64,000 nucleotides of DNA from contig NC_043973.1 in NCBI RefSeq assembly GCF_902148855.1, positions 54,866,594 to 54,930,593 on the forward strand, written 5' to 3'. Origin of the DNA: Sphaeramia orbicularis (taxonomy: Eukaryota > Chordata > Actinopteri > Kurtiformes > Apogonidae). Below are positions 20,332-32,237 of this stretch, piece after piece. The notes under the pieces are model-generated. The model saw only the letters and a program-made list of their open reading frames with translations. It did no database searches and was not told the origin of the DNA. Position 1 is the first letter of the stretch, and every line of letters starts with the position of its first letter. The position numbers and the translations under genes were made by a program.

Positions 20332-20500
20332 GTCCAGTTAGACGCTCTTCTCTTTTCTTCTCTTCTCGGAGCCGCTCAAGTTGATTGGCGGGTCATCTAG
20401 ATCCAGTGTGGTTTTAAAGGTGACATAAGGAGGAAGTGGGTGCTGTGTGGTTACCAAGGAGATGGAAGACCACTTCCTGTTTCCTGGTCCACATCACTGA
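20332..20500 (-). promoter_or_regulatory. Putative promoter of the SRCR-Ig gene with RUNX and ETS motifs
   Basis: Two TGTGGT (RUNX-type) sites on the + strand at 20407-20412 and 20446-20451, AGGAAG at 20431-20436 and ACTTCCTG near 20472-20479 (ETS-type), all within 110 bp upstream of the start codon. This pairing is common in lymphoid promoters. Function is inference. Confidence 0.4.
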
Positions 20501-20629
20501 CTGTCTCTGGACAATGAAATGGACATAGTTGAAAGATAAAAAAGATCAAGCAAATTAGACTATTGGTATTATTATTATTTGATATTTTTGTGTTTTTGTC
20601 ATTATTACTACAGTTATAAATCCCCCTCC

Positions 20630-20654
20630 CACACACACACACACACACACACAC
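20630..20654 (+). repeat. (CA)n microsatellite
   Basis: Simple CA run between the SRCR-Ig promoter and a hAT element. Confidence 0.9.
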
Positions 20655-20766
20655 TCCCCTCTTCCCCTTTCCCCTATCGACCCTGCAGCACCAACATATT
20701 TCAGGGTGAAGTCGGCAATGGTCTACTTTCACATCCGTCAGCTAAGTTTCATCACATCTTCTACAA

Positions 20767-21393
20767 CAGGGGGGGTCAAACTCATTTTAGTTCAGTTCCA
20801 CATACAGCCTCATATGATCTAAAGTGGGCTGGATAATATAAATAATAGAGTAAGAACTTATAAATAACATCAACTCCAAAGTTTTCTCCATGTTTTTAAG
20901 TGAAGAAAAGTAAAATCACGTCATGAAAATGTTTGAATCTATGAACTGTACTTGAACACAAAATGAAAAAACATTAACAACCTTAAAATTTGCAAGAAAA
21001 ATAAGTGAAATTTTAAAAATTTACACTTTATTTATTTACACATGTGCACCACAACAAACAGATTACAGTTGATTTACAAATACACAACAGTTTTAGTAAC
21101 AGGTAGAATATCGGTACAATTCCACATACTTCTCTTAAGACATTTCAGGTTATTCACATTTTTTGTAAAAGGCTAGTTTGTAAATGTAAACATTTCTGTG
21201 TAATTTTACTTTTCTTACACTTAAACAAAGACAAAAATTGGCGGTAGTGACCCACTTTAGATTGAATTGACCTAAAATGATTTTAACATCCTTTATGGTT
21301 AATATCTTCAGTGTAATTTTTGCATTTCATGGGCTGGATTGGACTCTTTGGTGGGCCAGTTTTGGCCCCTGGGCCACATGTTTGACACCTGTG
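20767..21393. mobile_element. Non-autonomous hAT element with perfect 8-bp duplication
   Basis: Starts CAGGGGGGGTCAAAC, ends GTTTGACACCTGTG. Flanked by TTCTACAA at 20759-20766 and 21394-21401. A related, inverted copy lies at 47955-48613. No transposase frame. Confidence 0.85.
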
Positions 21394-21401
21394 TTCTACA
21401 A

Positions 21402-22234
21402 CATCTGTTTTACAGGAGGGTGTGACACAGAGGCTGTTAGACTCCACTCCAAATATTCAGTTGGTATTCAGTCTGGCCTGCAGTCTGTAGTATGAAGTAG
21501 ACCACGAAATATACTCGATTAGTTTCTCTACAATTTTCTTCTGGGTTCAGCTCTTTGGAAAACGTTTCATCTGTCGTCCAACAGACTTCTGCAGTTGTAA
21601 TAACTGCTGGGGGGAGTGGTCTTGTGGTAGGGGTGTGTTTGGCTCTTAGTTCCAGCTGGCTTGGAATGAGCGGCACATCCGTTAACCCGTTAATCTGCGT
21701 TGTGTGAATCAGGAAGGACGACTGGGACCACAGCAGTTGTAGACTCAGTTGATATTTACTTTCTCCAGCACATCTGTACAATAAAGTGACTTATTCAAAC
21801 AATGTGTGTGCAGACCACAGCGGCCTTTCCCTCCAGCACAGCTGCACACAGAGCCCTGCAGCACTGGAACACATGTGTCTACCATAAGTTGCACAAATAG
21901 ACTTACACATTACATTTGAACACACAACACGTCTGCAACATGAAACCATCACACATAAATGCATACTGCTACACTCAATATTCAATAAAACCAGAACAAC
22001 TGCTGAAATTGCAGCAGAAAGTAACATGACCTACCTTTCCTCAGCGCATCTAGTGCGAACTGAGGAAAAAAACGAGCCATGACATTGTTGACTCGCGTAG
22101 GCAGTTCAGATTTAAAGCGACAGTACAGGTATTTAGTAACTGTGGTAGAACTTACTATAGAACCTTCTTTGATGATAATAAAATGACCTTTCTGAACACC
22201 CAATCAGGATTTGGTGACAAGACAATAAAACAAT
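21402..22234. other. Unclassified stretch, no gene assigned
   Basis: A minus-strand frame at 22032-22203 reads KSELPTRVNNVMARFFPQFA and ends at a possible donor (GGTAGGTCATG), but I recognise no family. The rest shows short random frames and an AATAAA near 21780. It could be a repeat fragment or an unknown exon. Confidence 0.3.
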
Positions 22235-23216
22235 GATGTTTTTAATCTGGTTACACACGACCAGGACCTGGCTGACAGCCTGAATCTATTTTTTAACAGA
22301 TTTGATGGTGCCACCCCATCCTGTCCATCGCTTAGGGTGCAACCCCCACCCCACACACACACACACACACACAAGCTCATTCTCCACCTTACCCATAACT
22401 TTCCAGATATTTCAGGTAAAGAGACAACTGGACAGACTCAAATGTGGAAAGGCAGCTGGACCTGATGGTATCAGCCCCCGACTGCTACAGATCTGTTCCA
22501 GTCAGCTCTGTGGAATCCTCACTCATCTTTTCAACCTCAGTCTGCAGTTACAGAAGATCCCCACCGTGTGGAAGACATCTTGTCTTGTCCATGTCCCCAA
22601 AAAGAGACATCCAGCTGACTTTAATGACTACAGGCCTATAGCCATCACCTCACACATAATGAAGACACCTGAAAGGCTGGTCCTGTCCCGTCTAAGTCCC
22701 AGTGTGAGGATGTACATGGATCCTCTACAGTTTGCCTACCAGCCTAACATTGGTGTGGATGAGGCTCGCATCCACATGTTACAGAGGGCCCATGCACACC
22801 TGGACACCTCCGATGCAGCTGTGAGGATCATGTTTTTAGACTGTTCAAGTGCCTTCAACACGATCCAACCAGGGCTGCTTGGTGTGAAGCTGAGAGAGAT
22901 GCAGGTTGAGTCATGGATGGTCTCCTGGATTATGGACTACTTGACCTGCAGACCACAGTATGTGCAACTGCAGAACTGTGTCACAGGAAAGGTCCTATGC
23001 AACACTGGAGCGCCACAAGGGACTGTTCTGTCCCCCTTCCTCTTCACACTGTTTACATCTGACTTCCAATACAACTCAGACAGCTGCTTTCTTCAAAAAT
23101 TTTTTGATGACTCAGCAGTTGTCGGTTGTATCAGAGGAGAGGAGGAGGGGGAGTACAGGGGCCTGGTTAAGGATTTTGTGGACTGGTGTGACCTCAACAA
23201 GGTCAAGGTCCAGGTT

Positions 23217-26200
23217 ACTTTATTTATACCCGTAGGTAGATTTGTTTTGCAGTCTAGGTGATTGCCTTAGCATTACAACAACAAATACATTGAACATGCA
23301 AGACAGGCACTTGATCATGCTTACAGACAGGACAAAAAGACAGGACAAAAAGTGCTCAGTGTTCCACCATTCATCCGTATAGTAGCATGGATAAGTAAAA
23401 GAATAAAATAAATAAGATCAAATAAATAAAAACAAAATGCAATAAAAACACAATAAAAACCAGAAAAGATAAAAATAAAAACAATCTGGGATAAAAACCA
23501 GGATAAGAACATAAAATTTAAAAATTTAATAAAATTTGAAGTCACAATAATAATAAACAGAGCAAAGAAATGGAATAAATAATTAAATAAGTTAGTAAAG
23601 TGCAATGTCACTATTTCTTATTGAGCTCAGTGACGGCGACAGGAACAAAGCTATTTTTATAACGCTGTGTCCTGCACCTTGGGACTAAGAACCTCCGTCC
23701 AGAGGAAAGGAGTTGAAATTCGCCTCGTAAAGGATGGGAGTCATTGTTAAGAACTGATGAAGCCATCCTTGTGCCTGTTTAGTGTATAGGGAGGCGGGAC
23801 AAGACTGGGACTCACCAATCAGGCAACTGGACCATCTCACTATTTGATTTAGTGAGTTTCTCTGCAAGTGAGGTCTGACCGAACCACGCCACCAGACAAA
23901 AAGAGAAAACAGACTCAATAAAGGAATGATAAAACAAAGTTAAAATGGTTCAGTCAGTGTGGAAGTGTGCCAGTTTCCTAAGGCAGTGGAGGCGCTGATG
24001 GCCCTTTTTACACACAGATCTACAGTTTTCATTAAAACTCAGTTTTTCATCAATTATCATCCCAAGGTATTTGTTTGATTGCACTTGCTCTATAGTCTGA
24101 CCTTTAATTAAAGTGACTCTGTGCCTGTCCTGTTTTTTCCTAAAATCAATGATCATATCTTTTGTTTTAGATATGTTCAGGTGAAGGTAGGACTCCTCAC
24201 ACCACTGGACACAGTCATCAATGACAGGGCCGTGACTGGTCTCCCCCTCTTTGAGCAAGCTGACAATGACTGAGTCATCAGCATACTTAATGATGGTCCT
24301 ATTATCATGTTTACTCTGACACACATTTGTGTAGAGAGTGTATAATAATGCTGACAGGACACAGCCTGGAGGAGAACCAGTGGAGGAGAACACTGGGTCG
24401 GACAGAACCCCATTCATTCTCACTCTTTGGGACCTGTCTGTTAAAAAATCTAAAATCCAGCCCATCAGGTTTTTGCTAATCTTAAACTGTTCTAAAAGCC
24501 CTTTAATTCAAATGTGGGGCTGGATTGTATTAAAAGCGGAGGAGAAGTCTATAAATAAAAGCCTTGCAGATGCCCCTTTACCCTCCACATGTTTAAAAAT
24601 CATGTTTAAAAGACTCAGTGTGGCGTCTTCCACTCCTCTGTTGGACCTGTATGCAAACTGCATAGGATCCAGCTCATGTTCAGTCTCCTTTAAAATCACA
24701 GTCTTAACTAGTTTCTCAAAGACTTTCATGACTACTGAGGTGAGAGCGACAGGCCTAAAGTCATTCAAAGTTCTTGGATGGCTGGATTTAGGGACAGGGA
24801 CCACGACAGCATCCTTCCAGAGAGTGGGCACATGCTGTGTCTGCAAGGATTTATTAAAAATAAACTGAAATACAGGACTGAGTTCGTCAGCACAGGATTT
24901 AATAAGACGACCACTGATATTGTCAGGACCCTGGCTCTTGTTCATCTTCACAGTACTGAAGGCCTTTCTGACATCGCTAAGTTCAATGGTAGAGTGCTGA
25001 CTGTCCTTCAGGTCCTGTTTCAGCTCTAAAATGTCTTTACTAAAATCAAAAGAATTAAAACAAACATAAAAACTGTTAAGAGCATTTGCAAATTCTCTGT
25101 CTGAATTAAAACTGTCTAAAATGGTCTGCCTGCTGCTCTGGGGGTTTTGAAGGCTTACAATGATTTTCATACATGTCCATCCAGAGCCAAGATTGTTTGC
25201 AGCCATCTTATTTTCAAGAGCGGTTTTATAGTGTTGTTTTGCTTTCAAAATCTCAATTTTCAGGTCTTTGGTGGCTAACCAAAGGTCAGAGACAGCCCCT
25301 TCTTTGAAAGCCAATTTCTTGTTCTTCAGATAGGTTTTAACATTTTTTGTGACCCATGGCTTGTTGTTAGGGTACACTTTAACACACTTACGGGGTATAA
25401 TCATGTCTTTACAGAAAACAGCATAAGAGCTGGTGACATCCACCAGAGCGTCCAGATCATCCCCACAAGACTGAAAAAAAACGTCCCAATCTGTACATTT
25501 AAAACATTCCTGCAGGGAGAGCACAGAGTCCTCTGACCACATCTCAATGTCCTTAGTCCTTATTTTCTGTCGTTTTAAAACAGTCTTATAGGTGGGCAGG
25601 AGATGCACACAATTGTGGTCAGCAGATCCCAAAGGAGGAAGAGGGAGGGATTTAGAAGCATCCCTCACTGACCCATAACAAAGGTCCAATGTTTTATCCC
25701 ATCTGGTTGAACAGGATATATACTGATAAAAGTTTTTCAGGGTTGTTTTCAGACAGACGTGGTTAAAATCACCCATTATAAAGTTGGGGGCGTCGGGGCA
25801 GAGGGACTGCAGCCTCTGCTCTGCCTCTGCGATGGTGCTGCAGGCAGAGGGGGGGTGAGCTCTCGGGTGAATGTAGACTGTAGTAATGAAAAGTTGAGGA
25901 AACTCACGGGGGAGGTAGAACGGGCGCAGTGACACTGATAAAAGTTCTACGTCTGGCGTGCAGATCTGCTCTCTGACAGTCACAGCACTACAGTACCATT
26001 TGTTGACGTACAAACACACTCCACCTCCCTGGGTCTTCCCAGTTACCTCCGAGTCCCGATCCAAACAAAATGGAGCTCCAAATCCATCGACTGATAGGTC
26101 GGCATCCTGGTCCTGCTCCGTCAGCCACGTCTCGGTGAAAGCCATCACACCGCTGTCCCTGAAGTCCTTCTGGAACCTGGCGTTCCCCTGGAGTTCCTCC

Positions 26201-26673
26201 ATCTTGTTCCTCAGGGAGCGGACATTTCCCAGGATGACAGAGGGCAGAGGGGTCCAGCTGAGCTGTTGTCTCCTCAGGCGTACTTTGACTCCTCCGCGTC
26301 TCCCTCTTTTTCTCTTCCTCTTGTCCCTCGTTCTGTTAAAATCTTTCAGTATAAAATGCGGTAACCGTGGGGTGAGGTCTGTACCACTATCTGAAAAGTT
26401 CAGTTGTATCAGCTCCTCTTGGGTGTAAACAGTCCTCAGCTGGCTCACAGCCCCACTCACCTCGCGGGTGACAAGCCAGCAAAGTAAAAGTCCAAACATG
26501 GCGAAGTAAAAGGAATCCATGGCGTCATCTCAACATTAGTGGAACTTAGAGCACCTTAAAAACCGTCAATTGACCAAAAAAGTAAAACACAAGAACACAT
26601 AAAAACACTTAAAAAAGACAAACACAGGACGCCAAAACTCTCACTTGCTGCCGGTTGCTGCGTGCGCATGCAC
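23217..26673 (-). mobile_element. LINE B (L2/CR1-type) inserted into LINE A
   Basis: Minus-strand element with 5' end near 26673 and 3' end at 23217. CCAGGTT occurs on both sides (23210-23216 and 26674-26680), and the host RT reading resumes after it. It carries one long ORF2, then decayed C-terminal coding and a 3' UTR. Confidence 0.85.
23950..26520 (-). pseudogene. ORF2 of LINE B: endonuclease and reverse transcriptase
   Basis: Frame of 857 codons with one internal TGA (24508-24510). Endonuclease motifs: LGNVRSLRNK, AFTETWLTEQD, FIMGDFNH, SADHNCVHL. RT motifs: QGPDNISGRLI, LNDFRPVALTS, MQFAYRSNRGVEDA, FIDFSSAFNTIQP, and after the stop GSPPGCVLSALL, IKYADDSVIV, HLNISKTKDMIIDF. The frame ends early; further C-terminal traces (HPLRGEFQLL, FLVPRCRTQRYKNSF) lie shifted at 23640-23760. 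It would copy its own RNA into target DNA if whole. Confidence 0.85.
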
Positions 26674-27339
26674 CCAGGTTCCACCTTCAGCTCAACATTT
26701 CCAAGACCAAGGAAATGGTTTTGGATTTTAGGAGGAAGAGGTCCAAACTGGTGCCAGTCACCATCCACAACACAGAGGTAGAAGTTGTCTCCAACTACAG
26801 GTACCTGAGAGTCCAGCTGGACAACAAGTTGGACTGGTCCTGTCATATGCAGACTCTGCACAAGAAGGGGTAAAGTAGACTTTATTTTCTAGAGATTAAA
26901 GTCTTTCAACATCTCCAAGCCTCTTCTGTGCAGCTTCTACCAGACTGTGGTGGCTGGTGCCCTGTTCTTTGGTGTGGTGTGTTGGGGGGAGAGAGCTCAC
27001 ATTTCAGACAGAAACAGACTGAAGAACCTCATTAAGAAAGCAAGCTCCATCATTAGGACTGGACTGGACACAGGTCAGCAGGTGGCTGGGGTGAGAATGC
27101 TCAGGAAACAGGACTCTATTTTGAGGAACGTATCTCACCCACTGCACCATCTTGAGGTGTTCAGGGAGAGCACCTTCAGCCACAGACTGATTCCCCCATG
27201 GTCCAGGACTGAACGTAGTAGGAGGTCCTTCCTGCCGACTGCCATTAGACTTTTTAATATAGATGTGCGATAAATTATTGTATGCTGTGCATACTTAGGT
27301 GTTTGGTTTACTGTATTATTTACATTACTTTTATTGTAC

Positions 27340-27345
<6 letters not shown>

Positions 27346-27413
<68 letters not shown>
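27346..27413 (+). repeat. (TA)n microsatellite
   Basis: About 34 TA units within the LINE A 3' UTR. Confidence 0.95.
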
Positions 27414-27417
<4 letters not shown>

Positions 27418-27542
27418 TAATTTTCCGTTACAGTTCCATTGTTGCTTGTTTGTGGGATATCTATCGTGATGGGTCAGTGTGTTTTTCTTGTACTGCTGCT
27501 GTAGTAACGAAACAATTTCCTGCAAAGGATCAATAAAGTATC

Positions 27543-27543
27543 C

Positions 27544-27576
<33 letters not shown>
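27543..27576 (+). repeat. (ATCT)n tail of LINE A
   Basis: Directly follows AATAAAG; the same type of tail ends the LINE copy at 56790-56822. Confidence 0.9.
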
Positions 27577-27671
27577 GTAAACCTGTGTGGGGAGTGGTCT
27601 AATAACACACAGAAAGACCCTGGTCCACCTGGACCCTGAACCAGGACCTTCTGACTTACCTACAATAGTGT

Positions 27672-27673
27672 TA

Positions 27674-27715
<42 letters not shown>

Positions 27716-27733
27716 TATAATAATAATAATAAT
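27672..27733 (+). repeat. (AAT)n tail of a SINE
   Basis: A trinucleotide run; on the minus strand it is the (ATT)n tail of the SINE at 27734-28085. Confidence 0.9.
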
Positions 27734-28085
27734 GGATTAGATTTACATAGCGCCTTTCTATGGATGCATACTCAAAGCATGAACAGTGGATCCATTATTC
27801 ATTCACTCTCACATTCTCCCTCTGGTGGTGGTAAACTACATCTGTATCCACAGTTGTCCTGGGGCAGACTGACAGAAGCATGGCTGCCAATTTGCACCTA
27901 CAGCCCCTCCCACCACCTAACATTCATACACATTCATACACCAGTGTGAGTAGCAGCACGGGAGGCAAGGAGGGTGAAGTGTCTTGCCCAAGGACACAAC
28001 AGCACACGAACAGAGAGGGATTCGAAACGCCAATCCTTCGGTTATTGGATGACCCACTCTACCATCTGAGCTGTGGCCGCCCCCA
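27734..28085 (-). mobile_element. tRNA-derived SINE with L2-like tail
   Basis: Read on the minus strand it starts GGGGCGGCCACAGCTCAGAT then GGTAGAG (A-box-like) and has TTTCGAATCCC (B-box-like) about 45 bp later. It ends GGCGCTATGTAAATCTAATCC followed by (ATT)n. This is the layout of fish tRNA-derived SINEs. It interrupts the V spacer unit preceding V4. Confidence 0.7.
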
Positions 28086-28313
28086 ACACTGAGTCACTGC
28101 TGTTGGGACGTGACCTACAATCACATGAACAAAGACAGAATGTCAACCTAGACCCTGATAACAACATCAGTTTACCAGACTCATCCAATCATGACTGTGG
28201 TGGGAGGGGCTAATATCTGAGGGGAGGAGTCAATGTGAAAACTTGAGGAGAAACAAAGAGAATTGAGAAGATGTAAATGTTCTTGGTCTGTCTCCTTCCC
28301 TCTCACTGCAGAC

Positions 28314-28754
28314 ATGAAACACTGGCTGAGAAACATCCTGATTCTGACTCTCTGGATAGGTAACTCTAGAAACCTACTGACTGTTCAACTGGAATCAATC
28401 ATCTGTATTGATTCATCTCTTCCTCTGCATGTTCTGTTCTTCCCCAGAGTGTAAAGGAGACGACAAAGTGACCCAGCCAACAGGAGATGTCACTGCTGTT
28501 CAAGGACTCACATTGACTCTACAATGTACATTTGAGACCAGCAGCCCTAATCCAGCTTTGTTTTGGTACAAACAGGAAGTGAATGATTATCCCAGATACA
28601 TGTTACAGAGATTCGTATCAGGATCAGAAACAGTTAAAGCTCCCGAGTTCCAGGACGACAGATTTGACACCGAGATCAACCAGACCTCATTTCCTCTGAA
28701 GATCCAGAAGCTTCATGTGTCAGACTCTGCTGTGTACTACTGTGCTGTGAGGCC
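28314..28754 (+). CDS. TCR alpha/delta-type V segment V4 (family I)
   Basis: Leader 28314-28359 identical to V2 in protein, donor GTAACT; V exon 28448-28754 after CTTCCCCAG. Starts [14 protein letters not shown], Cys in [19 protein letters not shown], ends YYCAVRP. CDR1 area TSSPNPA, CDR2 area RFVSGSET, so it is closest to V2. Intact. Its 3' flank differs from other copies in that the TAG after the RSS reads AAG, so the frame runs on into LINE sequence. Confidence 0.92.
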
Positions 28755-28792
28755 CACAGTGACAGGAAACAGCAAAACTCTGAACAAAAACC
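28755..28792 (+). other. 23-type RSS of V4
   Basis: Heptamer 28755-28761, nonamer 28784-28792, 22-bp spacer. Confidence 0.9.
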
Positions 28793-29956
28793 TCTGGAGC
28801 AAAGACAACACAGTACTACACAACATCCACAAGAGGGACTCACACACTGATCCAACCATGACACACAGGTTCTGGGTTGTTCTTCAACTTCAGCTTAGTT
28901 TCAGTAGACTCCAGCAGGCCCCCATACAGACCGGACCTTCAGCTAAACACATCCAATGGTCAGTGAGTTCCAGCTCCGACCATCTGGAGGGAGGTTCAAA
29001 GTCTCCAAATCTAGGACCAGGCGCTACAGGAACAGCTTTGTTCCTGCTGATATTTATCTTTGAAATAAGCCTTGATGAACTTTGCTTTGTTTTAATTCTT
29101 GGGTTCTGGCTTATTTTAATGTGGTCTGAACTTATTTATCATTTATTTATCTATTGTCCCTTGTATTATATCATTATATCATGATGTTTTTTCATGCTTT
29201 TGACAGGTTTAATGTTGACATTTTTACAGATATCTGATGACCTAGAATATTTTAGTCTGTTTTTTTTTATCTTTTTCTTTTAGTCTGTTTGAACCCTGAT
29301 CAGTGAGCTGCTGGTAGTACCTGTCCATGTCTTTGTCTGTACTGTTTTGAATCTGTCCCCTGGGTGTGTCTTGTGGTTTGAATGTTGTGTGTTTGAGATG
29401 TCCTCTCCAGACTGCACAACAAATCTAACCACAAGTACGAAGAAAGTCACCTTGAACCTGGAACACAGGAAACAACTGTCAACCAGAGGAAAACATGTCA
29501 CCTGTCCTTGGTCTGTTCCCCCAACCTGTCCCTCAGGTGTCCCCCCATGACCTGACCACCACCGTGAGGACAACACTGATGTCAGCAGAGTGGTCACATG
29601 ATCCCATACCTGTTGTCTGCCATCAGCCAGGTACAGGTGGGAGCATCATTTATTGGTAAACCTGAGTCTTCCAGTGTCTGAGGGTCCAGTGATGGAAGGT
29701 TTACACCCACTGGACTGGACTCTGGTACTGAACCATTGTCAGGTCCAGACTCTGATGTCCATTGATCATGTGCAGATGGTTCCTCACTGTTCAGGCTGAC
29801 ATTCTGCCGTTGTTCACAGCTCTTCATGTGGTGGTCTCAGCTGATTCCACCAGTGGATGGAGTGGATGTAGTGATCCAGGACTGGTGGAGTCCTGTGGTC
29901 TACATGTATGGGGACCATTCACAACACTGAGTAAAGACACAAACAGAAAATCTACT
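28793..29956 (+). repeat. V4 3' flank and V spacer unit
   Basis: 28880-29170 is the same LINE C-terminal remnant as after V12 (58070-58350). From 29545 to 29956 it matches the V2-V3 spacer (5620-5845 and 7670-7840). No gene. Confidence 0.6.
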
Positions 29957-30002
29957 TTTAACAACCGTAAACCGGGAAACTCTTCAGGGAATTTTTACCA
30001 GT

Positions 30003-30953
30003 ATGTCACTTGTCCGACACATCTGGCGAAATGTTTGGACCTCTGTTTTGGTTATAAATCCTTATAAATCCCTCCGCAGAGCTCCACTCGGCATGTCGGA
30101 CCATAACGTTGTTTATTTAGTTCCGTCTTACAAACCAATCCTGAAGACAAACAAGCCGGAGCGAAGATTGGTTCCGGTTTGGTCAGAGGACTCCATTCAG
30201 TGTCTCCAGGACTGTTATGACTGTATGGAGTTGGACGTGTTTAAAGAAGCCTGTGGGGATTTAGATGAATTGACTGAGACAGTTTCTGCATATGTTACTT
30301 TCTGTGAAAGCTTGGTCATTCCCCGGAAATTAACTTCTGTATATCCAAATAATAAGCCGTGGATCTCTAAATCCTTGAAAGTCTTGATTACACAGCGTAA
30401 TATATGTTTTAACCAGGGTGACATGACCCGACATAGGGAGCTTCAGAGGCAAGTGAGGAAAGACTTGAAGCTTGCAAAGTTCTCCTATAAGGACAAAGTG
30501 GAGAAGCTCCTCAGCTCTGAAAACTTTAACATCCACGATTTTAGTAAGGAGTTGTCAGATTTTAAAAATACCTGCGAACAGACCACCATGCAGGTGGGCA
30601 GGGATCAGGTCCTGAAACCTTTTGGGGGTATTAATGAAATGAAAAGCCCCGGCCCTGATGGTGTTGGGGCTCGTATCCTCAAAAATTGTGCAGACCAGTT
30701 GGCAAACATTTTCACTTTAATTTTCAGGTTGTCTCTCCAACTTAAAAAGGTTTCTTGTGTTTGGAAGGATTCTATTATTGTTCCTGTGCCAAAAATGAAC
30801 TGTCCTAAAGTTCTTAATGATTACAGACCTGTGGCTCCCACTTCTTTGGTGATGAAAACATTTGAGAGAATTGTGAAGGGGGAGCTTTTGAATGCTGTTC
30901 AGGCCAATCTGGATCCATTTCAGTTTGTTTATAGGTCTGGCAGGGGGGGTTGA
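30003..30953 (+). pseudogene. ORF2 fragment of LINE C
   Basis: Longest open part, 316 codons, from the endonuclease end to the RT FQFVYRSGRGG block, where a one-base gain in a G run shifts the frame; the next frame continues VDDATSTLLHLILTH. Confidence 0.8.
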
Positions 30954-31591
30954 TGATGCCACAAGTACCCTGCTTCATCTGATCCTGACACATCTGGGAG
31001 GTGCAAAGACTTTTGTGCGCCTAGTTTTTATTGACTTCTCCTCAGCTTTTAATTGCATCCAACCACATTTTTTAGCAGAAAGACTGAAGAGCATCCACAG
31101 CATCGAGCCCGGCCTCATATCTTGGTTGATGGACTTTTTATCTGAGGTCGCAACGTGTGAGAGTAAACAGTGTTTTATCGAATGTTCTTTCATCTTCCAC
31201 TGGGTCGCCACAGGGTTGCGTCCTCTCCCCTCTTTTATTTGTGTTGTACACCAATGAGTGCCAAACTCAGTACCTGGGGCGGCATGTCCTCAAGTTTGCA
31301 GATGACTCCATGATGTGTCTCATCTTAGGGATGATGACCCTGATCATGGCCCTGTAGTGTCTGAATTCACAGACTGGTGTAGCACGTCCTTTTTAAATGT
31401 GAATGTGTCTAAAACCAAAGAGATGATTGTAGATTTTAGGAAGAATCCTACAGTCTTCTTTCCTGTCATCATTAATGGCCAGGCTGTTGAAGTGGTTCAG
31501 CAGTAAGAATATCTCAGAATGGTGCTGGACCACAGGCTAACTTTTGAATCTCAGGTGGATGCTGTATGTAAAATGGCTCATCTGAGGATTC

Positions 31592-31623
<32 letters not shown>

Positions 31624-32144
31624 CGTAAACTTTGCAGTTTCAGAGTGGATAACACTTTTATGAAAATGTTCTATTCTTGTTTTATTGAGTCTGTGTTGAC
31701 CTTTTCTTTTATCAGCTAGTATGGGCTGCTTACTCTTAAAAATAGGAATAGGTTGCAGGGCATCACTAAAGTGTGCAGCAAAATTGCTGGCACCACACTC
31801 ACTGATCTGACTGTGTTGTACCAGAGGCGGACTCTGAAGTAAGTAAGTAAATTTTAAGTAAAGTAAATTTTATTTATAGAGCACTTTTCACAGACAGAGT
31901 CACAAAGTGCTTTATCAATTCAAATCAGAATCAAATTAAGTTTACACAGACCCAACAGAATCCTTCAGGAGCAAACACTTGTGATTGGTGACAGTGGCGA
32001 GGAAAAACTTCCCTTTAACAGCAGAAACCTCGAGCAGACCCAGACTCCTGAAGGATGGCTGTCTGCCTTGACCAGTTGGGGTTAAAGAGAGAGAGAGAGA
32101 GTAAAGGAGGAGAAAAGAGAGAGCGATAGAGATATAGAGAGACT

Positions 32145-32163
32145 GGGGGGGGGGGGGGGGGGG
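32145..32163 (+). repeat. Poly-G run
   Basis: About 19 G in the 3' UTR of LINE E; length is prone to assembly error. Confidence 0.8.
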
Positions 32164-32237
32164 GTGACACATGGAGTACGTTATGATGAATACATAGAGT
32201 GTAATCAGTTTGTGGTGGTCCTGGGTCAGGTGGGAGA

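Larger units (their letters stand above)
22235..27576 (+). mobile_element. LINE A (L2/CR1-type), 5'-truncated, interrupted by LINE B
   Basis: Plus-strand RT in two parts: 22235-23216 (AGPDGISPRLL, FNDYRPIAITSH, MDPLQFAYQP, FLDCSSAFNTIQPG, TGAPQGTVLSPFLF; the catalytic YADD-like site reads FFDDS) and 26674-27273 (LQLNISKTKEMVLDFRRK, YLRVQLDNKLDW, FFGVVCWGE, HPLHHLEVFR, RSFLPTAIRLFN). It ends in a 3' UTR with AATAAAG and an (ATCT)n tail. The start is approximate. Confidence 0.85.

Noticed and set aside
21982-22203. Minus-strand frame MGVQKGHFIIIKEG... as a host exon
   Set aside because: One possible donor but no recognised family, no partner exon, and transposons on both sides; left as unclassified.
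27734-28085. Functional tRNA gene on the minus strand
   Set aside because: A- and B-box-like parts are present but the cloverleaf is imperfect and a SINE body and ATT tail follow.
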